A DNA stretch of 64,000 bases from Komagataeibacter saccharivorans (GTDB lineage Bacteria; Pseudomonadota; Alphaproteobacteria; Acetobacterales; Acetobacteraceae), in contig NZ_NKTY01000012.1 of the NCBI RefSeq assembly GCF_003207825.1, forward strand, positions 30,060-94,059, written 5' to 3'. The position numbers and the translations under genes were made by a program. Below are positions 16,736 through 26,603 of this stretch, piece after piece. Below the pieces are notes generated by a model. The model was given only the letters and a program-made list of their open reading frames with translations, did no database searches and was not told the origin of the DNA. Within the stretch, counting starts at the first letter, position 1, and each line of letters opens with the position of its first letter.

Positions 16736-18145
16736 TCAGTGGCCTGCGTTTTCGCCAGAAAAGTCCGGTGCGTGAATACCCGACAGTTCAAGCTGGCTGG
16801 CCAGTTCCGCCTTCAGCCGGTCCAGTGCCTCATGCGTGCTGCCTTCCGCGCGGGCGACAAGGACGGCCTGCGTGTTGGATGCGCGCAGCAGCCACCAGCC
16901 ATCGGGCGTGGTCACGCGTACGCCATCAATGCGCGATACCGTCGCCCCACTTTTTTCCAGTCGGGCTGCAACTTCGGTAATCACATCGAACTTGCGGGTA
17001 TCGGCGCAGTCAAAACGCAGTTCCGGGGTGGAGATGGTAGTCGGCAGCGCCAGCCGCACGTCAGACAGCGGACCCGTCAGGCGCGAGACGATACCCAGCA
17101 GACGGACGGAAGCGTAAAGTGCGTCGTCAAATCCGTACCATTTATCGGCAAAGAAAATATGGCCCGACATTTCGCCCGCCAGCGGGGAGCCGGTTTCCGC
17201 CATCTTGGTCTTGATCAGGGAATGACCTGTTTTCCACATCAGCGGCTGGCCGCCTGCGCGACCGATTTCGTCAAACAGGACCTGACTGGCCTTGATGTCG
17301 GCAATGACCGTAGCACCCGGATGGTCACGCAGCACGTCGCGTGCAAGCACCACCAGAAGCTGGTCGCCCCACAGGATTGCCCCGGTATTGTCCACCACAC
17401 CAATGCGGTCGGCATCGCCATCAAATGCAATGCCAAGATCCGCCTCGTCTTCCTTCACGGCGGCAATCAACTGCTGAAGGTTGCTGGCGACCGTCGGGTC
17501 CGGGTGATGTGCGGGAAAGCTGCCGTCGATTTCAGCATTGAGCACGCGGTGCGTGCCGGGCAGCTTCTTCACCAGCAGCGACAGGATTTCGCCCGCGGCG
17601 CTGTTGCCGTTATCCCATACGATCCTGAGCGCGCGGTCCGCGCCATCCCAGTCCTTCATCAGGCGTTCGACATAGGCGGATTTTACATCCATATCCCGTG
17701 TGGTGCCGGGCTTTTCCGGTCCCACCTCGCCCGCTGCGGCAAGACGGCCCAGTTCACGGATCTGATCGCCAAAGAACGGCTTGTTGGCGAGCATCATCTT
17801 GAAGCCGTTATAGTCCGGCGGATTATGGCTGCCCGTGACCATGACCGCTCCATCCGCCTTCAGTTCGGCGGATGCGAAATACAGCATGGGTGTCGGGCCG
17901 CAGCCAACACGCAGCACCTCCATCCCCGCCGCCATGGCGCCATCGACCAGAGCACGCTCCAGCGAAGGGGATGACAGGCGGCCATCGTAGCCGATGGCGA
18001 CGGTACGACCGCCATTCTTCGCCACCATGCTGCCGAACGTACGGCCGATCGCATAGGCGTCTTCCGGTTTCAGGGTCCTGCCGACAATCCCGCGGATGTC
18101 GTATTCACGCAGGCTGGTCGGGTCGAATTTATGGGAAAAAGTCAT
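16736..18145 (-). CDS. Phosphomannomutase/phosphoglucomutase (AlgC/ManB type)
   Basis: 469 residues of the alpha-D-phosphohexomutase family. It opens with [11 protein letters not shown]; the phosphoserine loop is [15 protein letters not shown]; the metal loop is [14 protein letters not shown]; the sugar-binding loop is GEMSGHIFF; and the phosphate-binding loop near the C-terminus is [14 protein letters not shown]. It interconverts mannose- or glucose-1- and 6-phosphates. It is translationally coupled to galU (ATGA overlap), so the pair would make UDP-glucose from glucose 6-phosphate, the precursor of cellulose and acetan-like polymers in acetic acid bacteria. A second, different phosphoglucomutase lies at 53.8 kb. 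Confidence 0.92.
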   Translation of the reverse strand: MTFSHKFDPTSLREYDIRGIVGRTLKPEDAYAIGRTFGSMVAKNGGRTVAIGYDGRLSSPSLERALVDGAMAAGMEVLRVGCGPTPMLYFASAELKADGAVMVTGSHNPPDYNGFKMMLANKPFFGDQIRELGRLAAAGEVGPEKPGTTRDMDVKSAYVERLMKDWDGADRALRIVWDNGNSAAGEILSLLVKKLPGTHRVLNAEIDGSFPAHHPDPTVASNLQQLIAAVKEDEADLGIAFDGDADRIGVVDNTGAILWGDQLLVVLARDVLRDHPGATVIADIKASQVLFDEIGRAGGQPLMWKTGHSLIKTKMAETGSPLAGEMSGHIFFADKWYGFDDALYASVRLLGIVSRLTGPLSDVRLALPTTISTPELRFDCADTRKFDVITEVAARLEKSGATVSRIDGVRVTTPDGWWLLRASNTQAVLVARAEGSTHEALDRLKAELASQLELSGIHAPDFSGENAGH

Positions 18146-19011
18146 GTGTACTTCTTCAGGAAATTCCGGACATCAGAACCGAGGTCTTCCCGCTCCAGTG
18201 CGAAGGCGATCTGGGCCTCGAGGAAACCGATCTTGCTGCCACAGTCGAACCGCTTGCCTTCGTAACGGTAACCGTGGAAGGGCACGTGGCCAATGGTCTT
18301 GGCCATGGCGTCCGTAAGCTGGATTTCGCCGCCCGCGCCCTTTTCCTGCTTGGCGAGGTGGACCAGCACGTCCGCCGTCAGCACATACCGCCCTATGACG
18401 GACAGGTTGGATGGCGCGTCCTTCGGGTCGGGCTTTTCAACCAGGCCCTTGACCTCGACCAGCGTGCCGTCATCCGCGCCAATGTCCAGAATGCCGTAGC
18501 TGCTGGTCTGTTCGCGCGGCACTTCGGTCACGGCCAGCACGTTGCCGCCGGTCTTCTTGTAGACCTCGGCCAACTGCGCCACGCATGACGTCCTGCTCTG
18601 CACGATGTCGTCAGGCAGGAGGATGGCGAACGGATCGTTACCGATGAACTCACGCGCGCACCAGATCGCATGCCCGAGCCCCAGCGGCTCCTGCTGGCGT
18701 ACGGATATCATGCTGCCCGGCGTTACGCGGGTAGCTTCCAGCGCCTTCAGCGCGGAAGTCTTGTTGCGTGCGCGCAGTGCGTCTTCCAGTTCCGGAGCGA
18801 CATCGAAATAGTCGATCAGGGAGTCCTTGCCCCGGCTGGAAACAAGGCAGAATTCCTCGATTCCTGCTTCGCGCGCTTCGTCGATTGCGTATTGGATCAG
18901 CGGACGATCGACGACGGGAAGCATTTCCTTCGGCATCGACTTCGTTGCGGGCAGAAAGCGTGTTCCAAGACCGGCAACCGGCAATACAGCTTTTTTAAGG
19001 GGCTTAATCAC
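18142..19011 (-). CDS. galU: UTP-glucose-1-phosphate uridylyltransferase
   Basis: 289 residues, GTG start at 19011 with GAGG about ten bases upstream. The nucleotidyltransferase signature [20 protein letters not shown] and [19 protein letters not shown] is diagnostic of GalU, as are LLPDDIVQ and [13 protein letters not shown]. It makes UDP-glucose from UTP and glucose 1-phosphate. It heads an operon with the phosphohexomutase and has about 430 bases of upstream sequence. Confidence 0.95.
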   Translation of the reverse strand: MIKPLKKAVLPVAGLGTRFLPATKSMPKEMLPVVDRPLIQYAIDEAREAGIEEFCLVSSRGKDSLIDYFDVAPELEDALRARNKTSALKALEATRVTPGSMISVRQQEPLGLGHAIWCAREFIGNDPFAILLPDDIVQSRTSCVAQLAEVYKKTGGNVLAVTEVPREQTSSYGILDIGADDGTLVEVKGLVEKPDPKDAPSNLSVIGRYVLTADVLVHLAKQEKGAGGEIQLTDAMAKTIGHVPFHGYRYEGKRFDCGSKIGFLEAQIAFALEREDLGSDVRNFLKKYT

Positions 19012-19443
19012 TAATTATCTACCTCAACGTGCGAATTACAAACAGCCCAAGCAGGCGTCGGTTTCCATAGTGGAACCAAATAATGGCGTGTTGCCAGATG
19101 GCAATGAAATAGCGTGTTTTATCATGGCCATATATATAAGGGCAGGACCAGACCTGATTTAAATCACGATTCCCGGGTGAGGCCAGCACTGTGTGCCGGT
19201 GGACATTTTTTGTAACCCCTGCCCTGCATTGCGCATGTCCGGCAACGGTCTGTGGATGGAAAGTATCTACAGGATTTGTGTCGGAAGATAATATGACCTT
19301 TTTATGACATTATCCCGCATCTGCCCCGCATGCCGCGCGGTTCTCGGTCGGGGGATCAATGTCCGTTCCGTTATGCGGGAACGCACGAACGCAGCCCCCT
19401 GTTCGGGGGCTGTTCGCGTTTTAATCAGTTTTCTGGAAAAATA
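19012..19443. other. 430-base intergenic region upstream of galU
   Basis: No convincing protein gene. It must hold the galU promoter on the minus strand; an AT-rich tract (TATATATA at about 19130-19138) is the best visible candidate core. The part nearest the tRNA contains a long-range inverted pair CCCGCAT (19314-19320) with ATGCGGG and a strong hairpin ending in a T-run on the plus strand, as if a short plus-strand RNA ended there. Confidence 0.4.
19392..19422 (+). terminator. Plus-strand intrinsic terminator-like hairpin without an obvious gene
   Basis: CAGCCCCC (19392-19399) pairs with GGGGGCTG (19405-19412), followed by TTCGCGTTTT on the plus strand. The T-run is on the plus strand only, yet no plus-strand gene precedes it; the neighbouring tRNA-Leu and galU are both on the minus strand. 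It may end an unrecognised small RNA, or serve the tRNA in the other direction without a T-run. Confidence 0.5.
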
Positions 19444-19529
19444 TGGTGCGGCCAAGAAGACTCGAACTTCCACGGGGTTGCCCCCACAAGCACCTCAAGC
19501 TTGCGCGTCTACCATTCCGCCATGGCCGC
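19444..19529 (-). tRNA. tRNA-Leu (anticodon GAG)
   Basis: The minus strand reads GCGGCCA as 5' acceptor arm and UGGCCGC as its partner, a D-arm GCGGAAUGGUAGACGC, an anticodon arm CAAGC-UUGAGGU-GCUUG with anticodon GAG, a long class II variable arm (GGGGGCAACCCC) and a T-arm with GUUCGAGUC. CCA is encoded. The long variable arm and anticodon make it tRNA-Leu reading CUC and CUU. Confidence 0.95.
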
Positions 19530-19589
19530 AACGTGACAACGATGATCGACTGGGCGATACCGTCATGACGATGAAGGGGCGTATAACCG

Positions 19590-20282
19590 ATGGATGACGA
19601 ACGGGCAATGACTGAAAACAAGTTTTTATGGAACAGGGCGCCAGATCTGGTCCCCTACCCCGCCGCGCTGGCGGAAATGGAGGCACAGGCCCGCGGAATC
19701 CGGGAGGGCACGATGCCCGAGCGCGTATGGCTGCTTGAGCATCCGCCAACCTATACCGCCGGTACGTCGGCGCGGGAATCGGACCTGTTCAATCCTCGTG
19801 GCTATCCCACCTATTCCGCCGGGCGCGGTGGGCAATGGACCTATCACGGTCCGGGACAGCGCGTCGCCTATGTCATGCTGGACCTTGCCACTCAGCATGG
19901 CATGTCGCCCCCGCGTGACCTGCGGGCTTACGTGCATACGCTGGAGGAGTGGCTGATCCGCACCCTGCGGCGATTTGACGTGGTGGGGGAACGGCGTGCC
20001 GACCGTATCGGGGTATGGGTGGTCGACCCCGCCACGGGGCGGGAAGAAAAGATCGCGGCCCTGGGTGTGCGCGTCACACGCTGGGTAAGCTGGCATGGAA
20101 TCGCGATCAATGTTGACCCGGACCTGAGCGATTTCGGCGGGATCGTGCCCTGTGGCATCAGCGAATATGGCGTGACCAGCCTTGCGAAGCTGGGCCGTAA
20201 GGTCAGCATGGACGCGGTTGATGCGGCGCTTGCCGCCACATGGTCCGAATGTTTCGGCCCCATCCCCGGCACGCATGGATAA
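19590..20282 (+). CDS. lipB: Lipoyl(octanoyl) transferase LipB
   Basis: 230 residues. LipB moves octanoate from acyl carrier protein to the lipoyl domains of dehydrogenase complexes. Signatures: [16 protein letters not shown], the [12 protein letters not shown] motif, the lysine in [17 protein letters not shown], and the catalytic cysteine in [11 protein letters not shown]. The ATG at 19590 has AGGGG about ten bases upstream; an ATG at 19608 is possible. It starts 60 bases after tRNA-Leu, which is on the other strand. Confidence 0.94.
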   Translation: MDDERAMTENKFLWNRAPDLVPYPAALAEMEAQARGIREGTMPERVWLLEHPPTYTAGTSARESDLFNPRGYPTYSAGRGGQWTYHGPGQRVAYVMLDLATQHGMSPPRDLRAYVHTLEEWLIRTLRRFDVVGERRADRIGVWVVDPATGREEKIAALGVRVTRWVSWHGIAINVDPDLSDFGGIVPCGISEYGVTSLAKLGRKVSMDAVDAALAATWSECFGPIPGTHG

Positions 20283-20293
20283 GGCGTGCCGGG
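20265..20293. terminator. Perfect 10-base hairpin spanning the lipB stop
   Basis: CCCGGCACGC (20265-20274) pairs with GCGTGCCGGG (20284-20293); the lipB stop codon is in the loop. It lies between converging lipB and the LolA-like gene. No T-run on either side. Confidence 0.5.
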
Positions 20294-20301
20294 CCGTGGG
20301 G

Positions 20302-20928
20302 TCAGTTATCGGGGCTGAGGGTGAACAGCGTGTCAGGCCACGGCTGGCCGCTTACGGTGGTATCGGTCAGGTCGAGGCGGATATGCTGTCGTTCCACATC
20401 GGTCATTTCAATGACCAGTAGCGACAGTTTTCCGCCAATATCGGAAAAGCCGAGGGTCAGGATTCCCTGTGATTCGCTGTCAGCGCGCGCAAGGGAGACC
20501 TGAAGGCTGTTGACCCCATGCTGCACGGCCGTCACCGCGATCTGGCCGCCCAGATGCACCGGCTGGTTCAGCAGCAGGCCCAGCGGCTGCCGCCCCAGCG
20601 ACATGCGCGTGACCGAATCGCGCCGATGGTCCACAAACAGCAGATGGCCAGAAGCCGCGACCAGCTTCATCGCCCCCGGTGTGGTGTAATCCAGACGCAG
20701 ACGGCCCGGATCGTAACGCATCATGCCCTGACCCTTGCCCCCGTCGGGCCATGTCTGCACGAAACTGGCCTGCAACCCGCGGGATGTGTTGAGATAGGCT
20801 TCAACCCGTTCGATTTCGCCATGCTGGTCCATGGTCTGGCGTGCGGGCGCCCCGGCACAGGCGGCCAGCAGGGTCAGCAGCCCTCCCATCATCAGCCGCC
20901 GCGTGGCGAAGGGAAAGGCCGGCTTCAT
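20302..20928 (-). CDS. LolA-like outer-membrane lipoprotein carrier domain, itself a predicted lipoprotein
   Basis: 208 residues. The N-terminus has basic TRR, a hydrophobic run MMGGLLTLLAACAG and a lipobox LAAC with C24, so the protein should be lipidated. The mature part is the LolA half-barrel: VEAYLNTSRGLQASFVQTW, GKGQGMMRYDPGRLRLDYTTP and HLLFVDHRRDSVTRM. Classical LolA is soluble in the periplasm and ferries lipoproteins; a membrane-anchored variant must work differently or have another ligand. Its start overlaps the bolA stop by ATGA, so it is coupled to bolA. Confidence 0.8.
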   Translation of the reverse strand: MKPAFPFATRRLMMGGLLTLLAACAGAPARQTMDQHGEIERVEAYLNTSRGLQASFVQTWPDGGKGQGMMRYDPGRLRLDYTTPGAMKLVAASGHLLFVDHRRDSVTRMSLGRQPLGLLLNQPVHLGGQIAVTAVQHGVNSLQVSLARADSESQGILTLGFSDIGGKLSLLVIEMTDVERQHIRLDLTDTTVSGQPWPDTLFTLSPDN

Positions 20929-21236
20929 GCCGCCACCCGCGCCTGTTCTTCCGGCGTGCGCAGCACGAGGGACAGGGCATGCATGCCGCCTGCGAATTCA
21001 TCGGCCAGCAGCGCATGGACCTGACGGGAACGCTCCACGCGGTTCACGCCCGCGAAAGCGGGGCTGACGATCAGGACATTGTAATGGCTTTCGCCCGCCT
21101 GCACGCCATTGTCGCGCACATGGACGTGATGGGCGTGCCGGGCGCTGTCATCGTGGATACGCAGTTCCACGGGGGCGAGGTGTTCACGTATAATACGTTC
21201 GATCCGTCCGGCCCGGCCGGTTGTATGCTGTTCCAT
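20925..21236 (-). CDS. bolA: BolA family protein
   Basis: 103 residues from the ATG at 21236, which has GGAG six bases upstream inside a longer in-frame stretch that I reject as a start. BolA features: IERIIREHLAPVELRIHDDS, HVHV, SHYNVLIVSPAFAGVNRVER and QVHALLADEF followed by MHALSLVLRTPEE. BolA proteins pair with monothiol glutaredoxins to handle iron-sulfur clusters and can bind DNA. It diverges from the J-domain gene with about 80 bases between them. Confidence 0.92.
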   Translation of the reverse strand: MEQHTTGRAGRIERIIREHLAPVELRIHDDSARHAHHVHVRDNGVQAGESHYNVLIVSPAFAGVNRVERSRQVHALLADEFAGGMHALSLVLRTPEEQARVAA

Positions 21237-21316
21237 TGGCGGCTCCATAGATGGCGGGATCATACATTGCACAGCTTCGCCCTTGCACGAAGCATGAACA
21301 GGCGCACATAACGACA

Positions 21317-21943
21317 ATGATGAAGAGAAGGAACACCCGACACCGCGCCTTTGATCCCGATCCCGACGCGCCGGATCGGTGCTGCGACATGCACGACTGT
21401 GACCAGCCCGCGGGATACCGCGCCCCGCGTTCGCGCGATGCGCTGAACACGTATTTCTGGTTCTGCCTTGAACACGTGCGCGAGTACAATTCCCGCTGGG
21501 ATTTCTATCGCGGCATGTCGCCAGGACAGATCGAGGCGCATATCCGGGCCGATACGTCATGGAACCGTCCCTCGTGGAAGCTGGGTCAGGGCAACGCCGC
21601 CCATGCCTTCAGCGAGGAGGAGGTGCTGGACCCCCTCGACCTGCTCAAGGGGGCGGCGAAGGCCCGGGCGCGCAGTCACGCGCGCCGCCAGCAGGAAGAC
21701 CGTCGCGCCGAGGCACCCGATGCCCTCAAATATCCGCTGGGCGTGCTGGACCTTGGCTGGCCGGTGTCGATGGAGGAACTGAAGACCCGCTACAAGGATC
21801 TGGCGCGTCAGCACCACCCCGATGCCAATGGCGGCGACCGCAAGGCGGAGGAACGATTCAAGGGCATCAACATTGCCTATACCACCGTGCGCGCGCATCT
21901 GGTCGCCACCGCCGGCCGGGACCACATGGCCCGCAGCGCCTGA
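21317..21943 (+). CDS. C-terminal J-domain protein (DnaJ family)
   Basis: About 208 residues; starts at 21317 and 21320 are both possible. The J domain is at the C-terminal end rather than the start: YPLGVLDLGWPVSMEELKTR, then the HPD loop in ARQHHPDANGGDRKAEERF and KGINIAYTTV. The N-terminal part has a CCDMHDCDQPAGYRAP cysteine cluster that could bind zinc, plus WDFYRGMSPGQIEAH. This architecture is typical of alphaproteobacterial J proteins located upstream of cobS. It should stimulate DnaK on an unknown client. Confidence 0.88.
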   Translation: MMKRRNTRHRAFDPDPDAPDRCCDMHDCDQPAGYRAPRSRDALNTYFWFCLEHVREYNSRWDFYRGMSPGQIEAHIRADTSWNRPSWKLGQGNAAHAFSEEEVLDPLDLLKGAAKARARSHARRQQEDRRAEAPDALKYPLGVLDLGWPVSMEELKTRYKDLARQHHPDANGGDRKAEERFKGINIAYTTVRAHLVATAGRDHMARSA

Positions 21944-22071
21944 GCGGTAATATGTCGGGGCCATGCCCGCGCACTGGCCGATTGTTACGTATGCACCTAT
22001 ACTCACCTGACCGGATGCCGGTCTGCCGCCATGGCGGCCCCCAACAGACGAAGTGACGGACAAGAAAGCAG

Positions 22072-23097
22072 ATGAACGAACCCGCAGACCTGACAACTGC
22101 CGCAGTGGACGCCCAGGGCACGCCGCTTCCCGCCATCTCGGCTGTTTCCGCCCCCGATCTTGTCGTTTCGGCGCGGGATGTGTTCGGCATAGACAGCGAT
22201 ATGAAGGTCCCGGCATTCTCGGTCCGGACCGACCATGTGCCCGACATCGACCCTTCGTACAAATTCGATCACGACACCACGCTGGCCATCCTCGCAGGAT
22301 TTGCCTTCAACCGCCGTGTGATGGTCCAGGGCTATCACGGTACCGGCAAGTCATCGCATATCGAGCAGGTGGCGGCCCGTCTGAACTGGCCCAGCGTACG
22401 CATCAACCTCGACAGCCACATCTCGCGCATCGACCTGATCGGCAAGGACGCGATCGTGCTGAAGGATGGCAAGCAGATTACCGAGTTTCGGGAAGGCCTG
22501 CTGCCGTGGGGCCTGCAGAATCCCTGCGCGCTGGTATTCGATGAATATGACGCGGGCAGGCCCGATGTCATGTTCGTGATCCAGCGCGTACTGGAAGTCG
22601 AGGGCCATCTGACCCTGCTGGACCAGAACCGCGTGATCCGTCCCCATCCCTTCTTCCGCCTGTTCGCCACGGCGAATACGGTCGGTCTGGGCGACACCAC
22701 GGGACTGTATCACGGCACGCAGCAGATCAATCAGGGCCAGATGGACCGCTGGAACATCGTAACCACCCTGAACTATCTGCCACACGCGCAGGAAACGGCC
22801 ATCGTGCTGGCGAAAATGGGTATCGACCCGAAAAAGGACGAAGCCGGGCGCAAACGGGTTGAAAGCATGGTTGCACTGGCGGACCTGACGCGTTCGGGCT
22901 TTATCGCGGGGGATATTTCCACCGTCATGTCACCGCGCACGGTCATTAGCTGGGCTGAAAACTTCCGTATTTTCAATGATCTTGCGTTTGCCTTCCGCGT
23001 TACCTTCCTCAACAAGTGCGACGAGGCGGAACGCCCGACGGTGGCGGAATATTACCAGCGCTGCTTTAACGCCAGTCCGCTGGCGCCCCGGGGCTGA
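22072..23097 (+). CDS. cobS: Cobaltochelatase subunit CobS
   Basis: 341 residues. CobS is the AAA+ ATPase of the aerobic (CobNST) cobalt chelatase that inserts cobalt into hydrogenobyrinic acid a,c-diamide. Walker A is GYHGTGKSS (87-95), Walker B ALVFDEYD (153-160), with the MoxR-type [16 protein letters not shown] and [14 protein letters not shown] sensor. The stop overlaps the start of cobT as TGATG, consistent with the 1:1 assembly of the two subunits. cobN, the large catalytic subunit, is not in the window. Confidence 0.95.
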   Translation: MNEPADLTTAAVDAQGTPLPAISAVSAPDLVVSARDVFGIDSDMKVPAFSVRTDHVPDIDPSYKFDHDTTLAILAGFAFNRRVMVQGYHGTGKSSHIEQVAARLNWPSVRINLDSHISRIDLIGKDAIVLKDGKQITEFREGLLPWGLQNPCALVFDEYDAGRPDVMFVIQRVLEVEGHLTLLDQNRVIRPHPFFRLFATANTVGLGDTTGLYHGTQQINQGQMDRWNIVTTLNYLPHAQETAIVLAKMGIDPKKDEAGRKRVESMVALADLTRSGFIAGDISTVMSPRTVISWAENFRIFNDLAFAFRVTFLNKCDEAERPTVAEYYQRCFNASPLAPRG

Positions 23098-25010
23098 TGA
23101 TACAGGGCAGGCCAGGCATGCGTGATAACAGGACAAAAAACGCCTCATCCGAGGCCGAGAAAGAAGCCCGTGCGGCCGAGAGCTTCCGGCGCGCGACGGT
23201 AGGCACCGTACGTGCGCTGGGCGGACAGGCCCAGACGGAGGTCTCGTTCCTGAATGGCCCGGTGCCATCGGGGGTTTCTGTTACCGGCACCCATGTCCGC
23301 CTGCCCCATCCATCCCGGCGCATGACGGATGCGGAGGTCACGCGCATGCGTGGTGCCGCAGATGCCGCCGCCCTGCGCCTGCGCCACCATGATGTGCCCC
23401 TGCATGACAGTGTGCGGCCCCCCGCCGGTGAGGCGCGTGAGGTCTATGACGTGCTGGAACAGGCGCGGGTGGAAAGTCTTGGCGCGCGGCATATGGCGGG
23501 TGTTGCCGCAAATCTGGATGCCCGTGTGGCGCAGGAATGCGCGGATATGGGGCTGGACCGTCTGAACGACGCCACGAAGCTGCCAACACCGTTTGCGCTG
23601 GGGCTGCTGGCGCGTGCGCGCATGTCCGGCCATCCGGTACCGCCGTCCATGCAGGCCCTTATGAATCGCTGGCAGGAAACCCTGTCGCCTGCCGCCCGCC
23701 GCGCATTGGACGAAATGGCGTCACGTCAGGAAAGCCAGAAGGATTTCGCCCAGGCGGCGCGCAGGCTGCTTATGGCCTGTGATCTGCTGGAGCAGGAAGT
23801 TACCCCAGAAGAACCTGCGGATGATGGCGCGGCCGAAGCCGAAAACGCCAGCGCCGAGGATGAGGAACAGACCGACGACGTTACCCCCGAGCCGCAGGAA
23901 GACGGCCCGGAGGAAGATGACAACGCCCAGCCCATGCAGATGTCACAGGGCACCGGTGCGGGCGATGATGAACCCGAAGAAGGTGAACAGGGCGGATCGG
24001 CCAGCGGGTCGGAAGAAGCAGGTGGACCGGGCGAGGAAGAGACGGAGGATGAGGTTTCTCCTGCCTATCATGCCTTCACCACAGCCTATGATGAGGAAAT
24101 CGCCGCCGAGGACCTGTGCGATCCGGAGGAACTGTTCCGCCTGCGCCAGACGCTGGATCAGCAGCTTGTCAGCATGCAGGGTGTTGTCTCCAAGCTGGCC
24201 AACCGCCTGCAGCGCAAGCTTATGGCGCAGCAGACGCGGGCATGGGAATTCGATCTGGAAGAAGGCATACTGGACGCAGGGCGACTGTCGCGCGTGGTGG
24301 TCAATCCCATGCTTTCGCTTTCCTACAAGCGTGAGCGTGACACGGATTTCCGCGATACGGTCGTGACCCTTCTGATCGACAATTCCGGTTCCATGCGTGG
24401 ACGCCCCATTTCGGTCGCGGCCATGTGTGGCGATATTCTGGCCCGCACCCTTGAACGCTGCGCAGTCAAGGTGGAAGTGCTGGGCTTTACTACCCGCGCG
24501 TGGAAGGGCGGCAAAAGCCGCGAGGCATGGGTACAGGCGGGCAAACCTGCCAATCCCGGTCGACTGAATGACCTGCGGCACATCATTTACAAGGCTGCGG
24601 ACATGCCGTGGCGGCGTGCGCGGCGCAATCTGGGGCTGATGCTGCGCGAAGGGCTGCTGAAGGAAAACATCGATGGCGAGGCCCTGCTGTGGGCGCAGCG
24701 GCGGCTTGCCTCGCGTGCCGAGGCACGGCGCATCCTTATGGTGATTTCCGATGGTGCGCCGGTTGATGACAGCACGCTATCGGTCAATCAGGGTTCCTAC
24801 CTTGAAAACCACCTGCGCGAAGTGATCGCCCATATCGAAACCCGTACCACTACGGAACTGCTGGCCATTGGTATCGGCCACGATGTGACACGCTATTATC
24901 GCAAGGCCGTAACCATTACCGATCCCGAGGAACTGGGGGGCACGATGATGAAAAAGCTCTCCGAACTGTTTGGCGAAGAACTGGTGTCCCGGCACCGTCG
25001 CGGCGGCTGA
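23097..25010 (+). CDS. cobT: Cobaltochelatase subunit CobT
   Basis: 637 residues. CobT pairs with CobS as an AAA-associated chaperone-like ring. The N-terminal half is helical; residues about 235-335 are strongly acidic (runs of glutamate and aspartate), typical of CobT; the C-terminal third is a von Willebrand A domain with the MIDAS motif DNSGSMRG near residue 428 and [13 protein letters not shown]. The ATG at 23097 overlaps cobS; an ATG at 23118 is an alternative that would drop seven residues. Ends 42 bases from the converging decarboxylase gene. Confidence 0.94.
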   Translation: MIQGRPGMRDNRTKNASSEAEKEARAAESFRRATVGTVRALGGQAQTEVSFLNGPVPSGVSVTGTHVRLPHPSRRMTDAEVTRMRGAADAAALRLRHHDVPLHDSVRPPAGEAREVYDVLEQARVESLGARHMAGVAANLDARVAQECADMGLDRLNDATKLPTPFALGLLARARMSGHPVPPSMQALMNRWQETLSPAARRALDEMASRQESQKDFAQAARRLLMACDLLEQEVTPEEPADDGAAEAENASAEDEEQTDDVTPEPQEDGPEEDDNAQPMQMSQGTGAGDDEPEEGEQGGSASGSEEAGGPGEEETEDEVSPAYHAFTTAYDEEIAAEDLCDPEELFRLRQTLDQQLVSMQGVVSKLANRLQRKLMAQQTRAWEFDLEEGILDAGRLSRVVVNPMLSLSYKRERDTDFRDTVVTLLIDNSGSMRGRPISVAAMCGDILARTLERCAVKVEVLGFTTRAWKGGKSREAWVQAGKPANPGRLNDLRHIIYKAADMPWRRARRNLGLMLREGLLKENIDGEALLWAQRRLASRAEARRILMVISDGAPVDDSTLSVNQGSYLENHLREVIAHIETRTTTELLAIGIGHDVTRYYRKAVTITDPEELGGTMMKKLSELFGEELVSRHRRGG

Positions 25011-25014
25011 GCGC

Positions 25015-25046
25015 CCTGCCCCGCTTCAGGATCGAAGCGGGGCAGG
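25015..25046. terminator. Perfect 13-base hairpin between cobT and the decarboxylase gene
   Basis: CCTGCCCCGCTTC (25015-25027) pairs with GAAGCGGGGCAGG (25034-25046) around a six-base loop. It sits between two converging stop codons and has no T-run. Confidence 0.6.
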
Positions 25047-25052
25047 AGTGGT

Positions 25053-26486
25053 TCAGGCAGCCGCCAGCCTGCGGTCGGCCAGTTCCAGCAGGGCCTCAAG
25101 CATGCGATCGACATCCGCATTGGTCGTGCGGTGATTGACGATGGCCGCGCGCACCGCTTTCGTCCCATTGATGATGGTGGTGGAAGGGGCTGCGATCCCG
25201 CTTTCGTGCAGATCCTTCACCACTTCCCCGTTGAAGAAATCCAGATCGTCCACGGGCGCCAGTATGCGGAAGCACACGATATTCAGCGTTACCGGGGCCA
25301 GCAGTTCCAGCCGGGGACTGGCTTCGACCTGGCGGGCCAGATGCGTGGCGATGGCACAGCAGTTGGCGATCATCCGCCCCATGCCATCCGCGCCATAGGT
25401 GCCCAGCGTCATCCATACTTTAAGCGCCCGGAACCCGCGTGACAGGTCGGGGCCAAGGTCGCAGTACCAGGGCGCATTGGTGGCAAGGCCACGGTCTTCG
25501 CGTGCAAGGTAGGCGCGCGACTGCGCGAAGGCCGCCGCCTGTGCGCCGGGCCTGCGCACAAGGATGCAGCCCGCGTCGTACTGAACCTGTGCCCATTTGT
25601 GGAAATCGAAGGCCACGCTGTCGGCCCGTTCCAGCCCGCGCAGCATGGGCCGCAGCGTATCCGACAGCATTGCCAGCGCACCAAACGCGCCATCCACATG
25701 GAACCAGATGTCTTCCCGCCGGGCAATATCCGCCAGCGCGTCCAGATCGTCGATTGCGCCGGTATCCACCGTGCCCGCCGTGCCGATCACCATGAACGGT
25801 TCCAGACCGGCCGCACGGTCGCGTGCGATGGCACGTTCCAGTTCCGCCAGTACCATGCGGTTTTCACCATCAACCGGGATCACGCGCAGGCTATCCGTAC
25901 CCAGTCCCGTCAGGTCGAACGCTCGTGCGATGCAGCCATGTGCGGTTGCAGCCGCATATCCGACCAGTTTGCGGGTTCCGACACCTTCAGCGCGCATTTT
26001 CAGCCCGTCAGGCACGGCGCGGCTGGCAGTTATGACGGCGATCATGTTTGCCATCGAAGAACCCGTCACCAGCAGGCCGGATGTTTCAGCGGGGAAGCCG
26101 CACATCTCGGCAGCCCAGCGGATCACTTCGCGCTCCACCTCGATCGGGGCATGGTCGCGGCCACCGCAGTTGGCGTTCAGGCCCCCGACAAGCAGTTCGG
26201 ACAGCATGCCGACCGCCGTGCCGCCCCCATGTACCCATCCCATGAAGCCGGGATGGACATTGCCGGTCGAATAGGGCTCCACCAGCTCGCGGAAACGGGC
26301 ATACAGTTCCGTGGGCGGGGTGGGATCATGCGGCAGGCCGGTGCGTAGCTGCTGGCGCAGCGCGGGCGGCATGGGTTGCCAGACGGGGCGTTCGCGCAGC
26401 GTGGACAGGCGGTCGATCATGTCGTCCACCATCTGGTGGCCCAGGCTGCGTAATGTGTCCCAGTTGTCCGGATCCAGTCCTGTCAT
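25053..26486 (-). CDS. PLP-dependent aromatic-L-amino-acid decarboxylase family protein
   Basis: About 477 residues, group II decarboxylase fold. PLP contacts: TGSSMANMIAV, IWFHVDGAFGA with the pyridine-binding aspartate, and the Schiff-base lysine in VAFDFHKWAQVQYDAG (lysine about 297). The N-terminal HPGFMGWVHGGGTAVG is the substrate-side loop of this family. Members decarboxylate tryptophan, tyrosine, dopa or related acids; the exact substrate cannot be read from the sequence. I prefer the ATG at 26486; a TTG three codons earlier is possible. Expressed alone or after the SBF-like transporter gene on the same strand. Confidence 0.88.
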   Translation of the reverse strand: MTGLDPDNWDTLRSLGHQMVDDMIDRLSTLRERPVWQPMPPALRQQLRTGLPHDPTPPTELYARFRELVEPYSTGNVHPGFMGWVHGGGTAVGMLSELLVGGLNANCGGRDHAPIEVEREVIRWAAEMCGFPAETSGLLVTGSSMANMIAVITASRAVPDGLKMRAEGVGTRKLVGYAAATAHGCIARAFDLTGLGTDSLRVIPVDGENRMVLAELERAIARDRAAGLEPFMVIGTAGTVDTGAIDDLDALADIARREDIWFHVDGAFGALAMLSDTLRPMLRGLERADSVAFDFHKWAQVQYDAGCILVRRPGAQAAAFAQSRAYLAREDRGLATNAPWYCDLGPDLSRGFRALKVWMTLGTYGADGMGRMIANCCAIATHLARQVEASPRLELLAPVTLNIVCFRILAPVDDLDFFNGEVVKDLHESGIAAPSTTIINGTKAVRAAIVNHRTTNADVDRMLEALLELADRRLAAA

Positions 26487-26603
26487 CTTTCTCAACCATT
26501 CATGCAGTTGTGTGCCCGTGGGCGATATATGGCGTGCCTACATACCGGGCCGCGTCGCTGCATGCGAGAGGGAGAGACCGGTTTATGCCATGCGCGGATG
26601 CAT

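Noticed and set aside
21944..22071. Cobalamin riboswitch before cobS
   Set aside because: The gap of 128 bases is too short for the full element and shows no B12-box-like sequence that I could identify.
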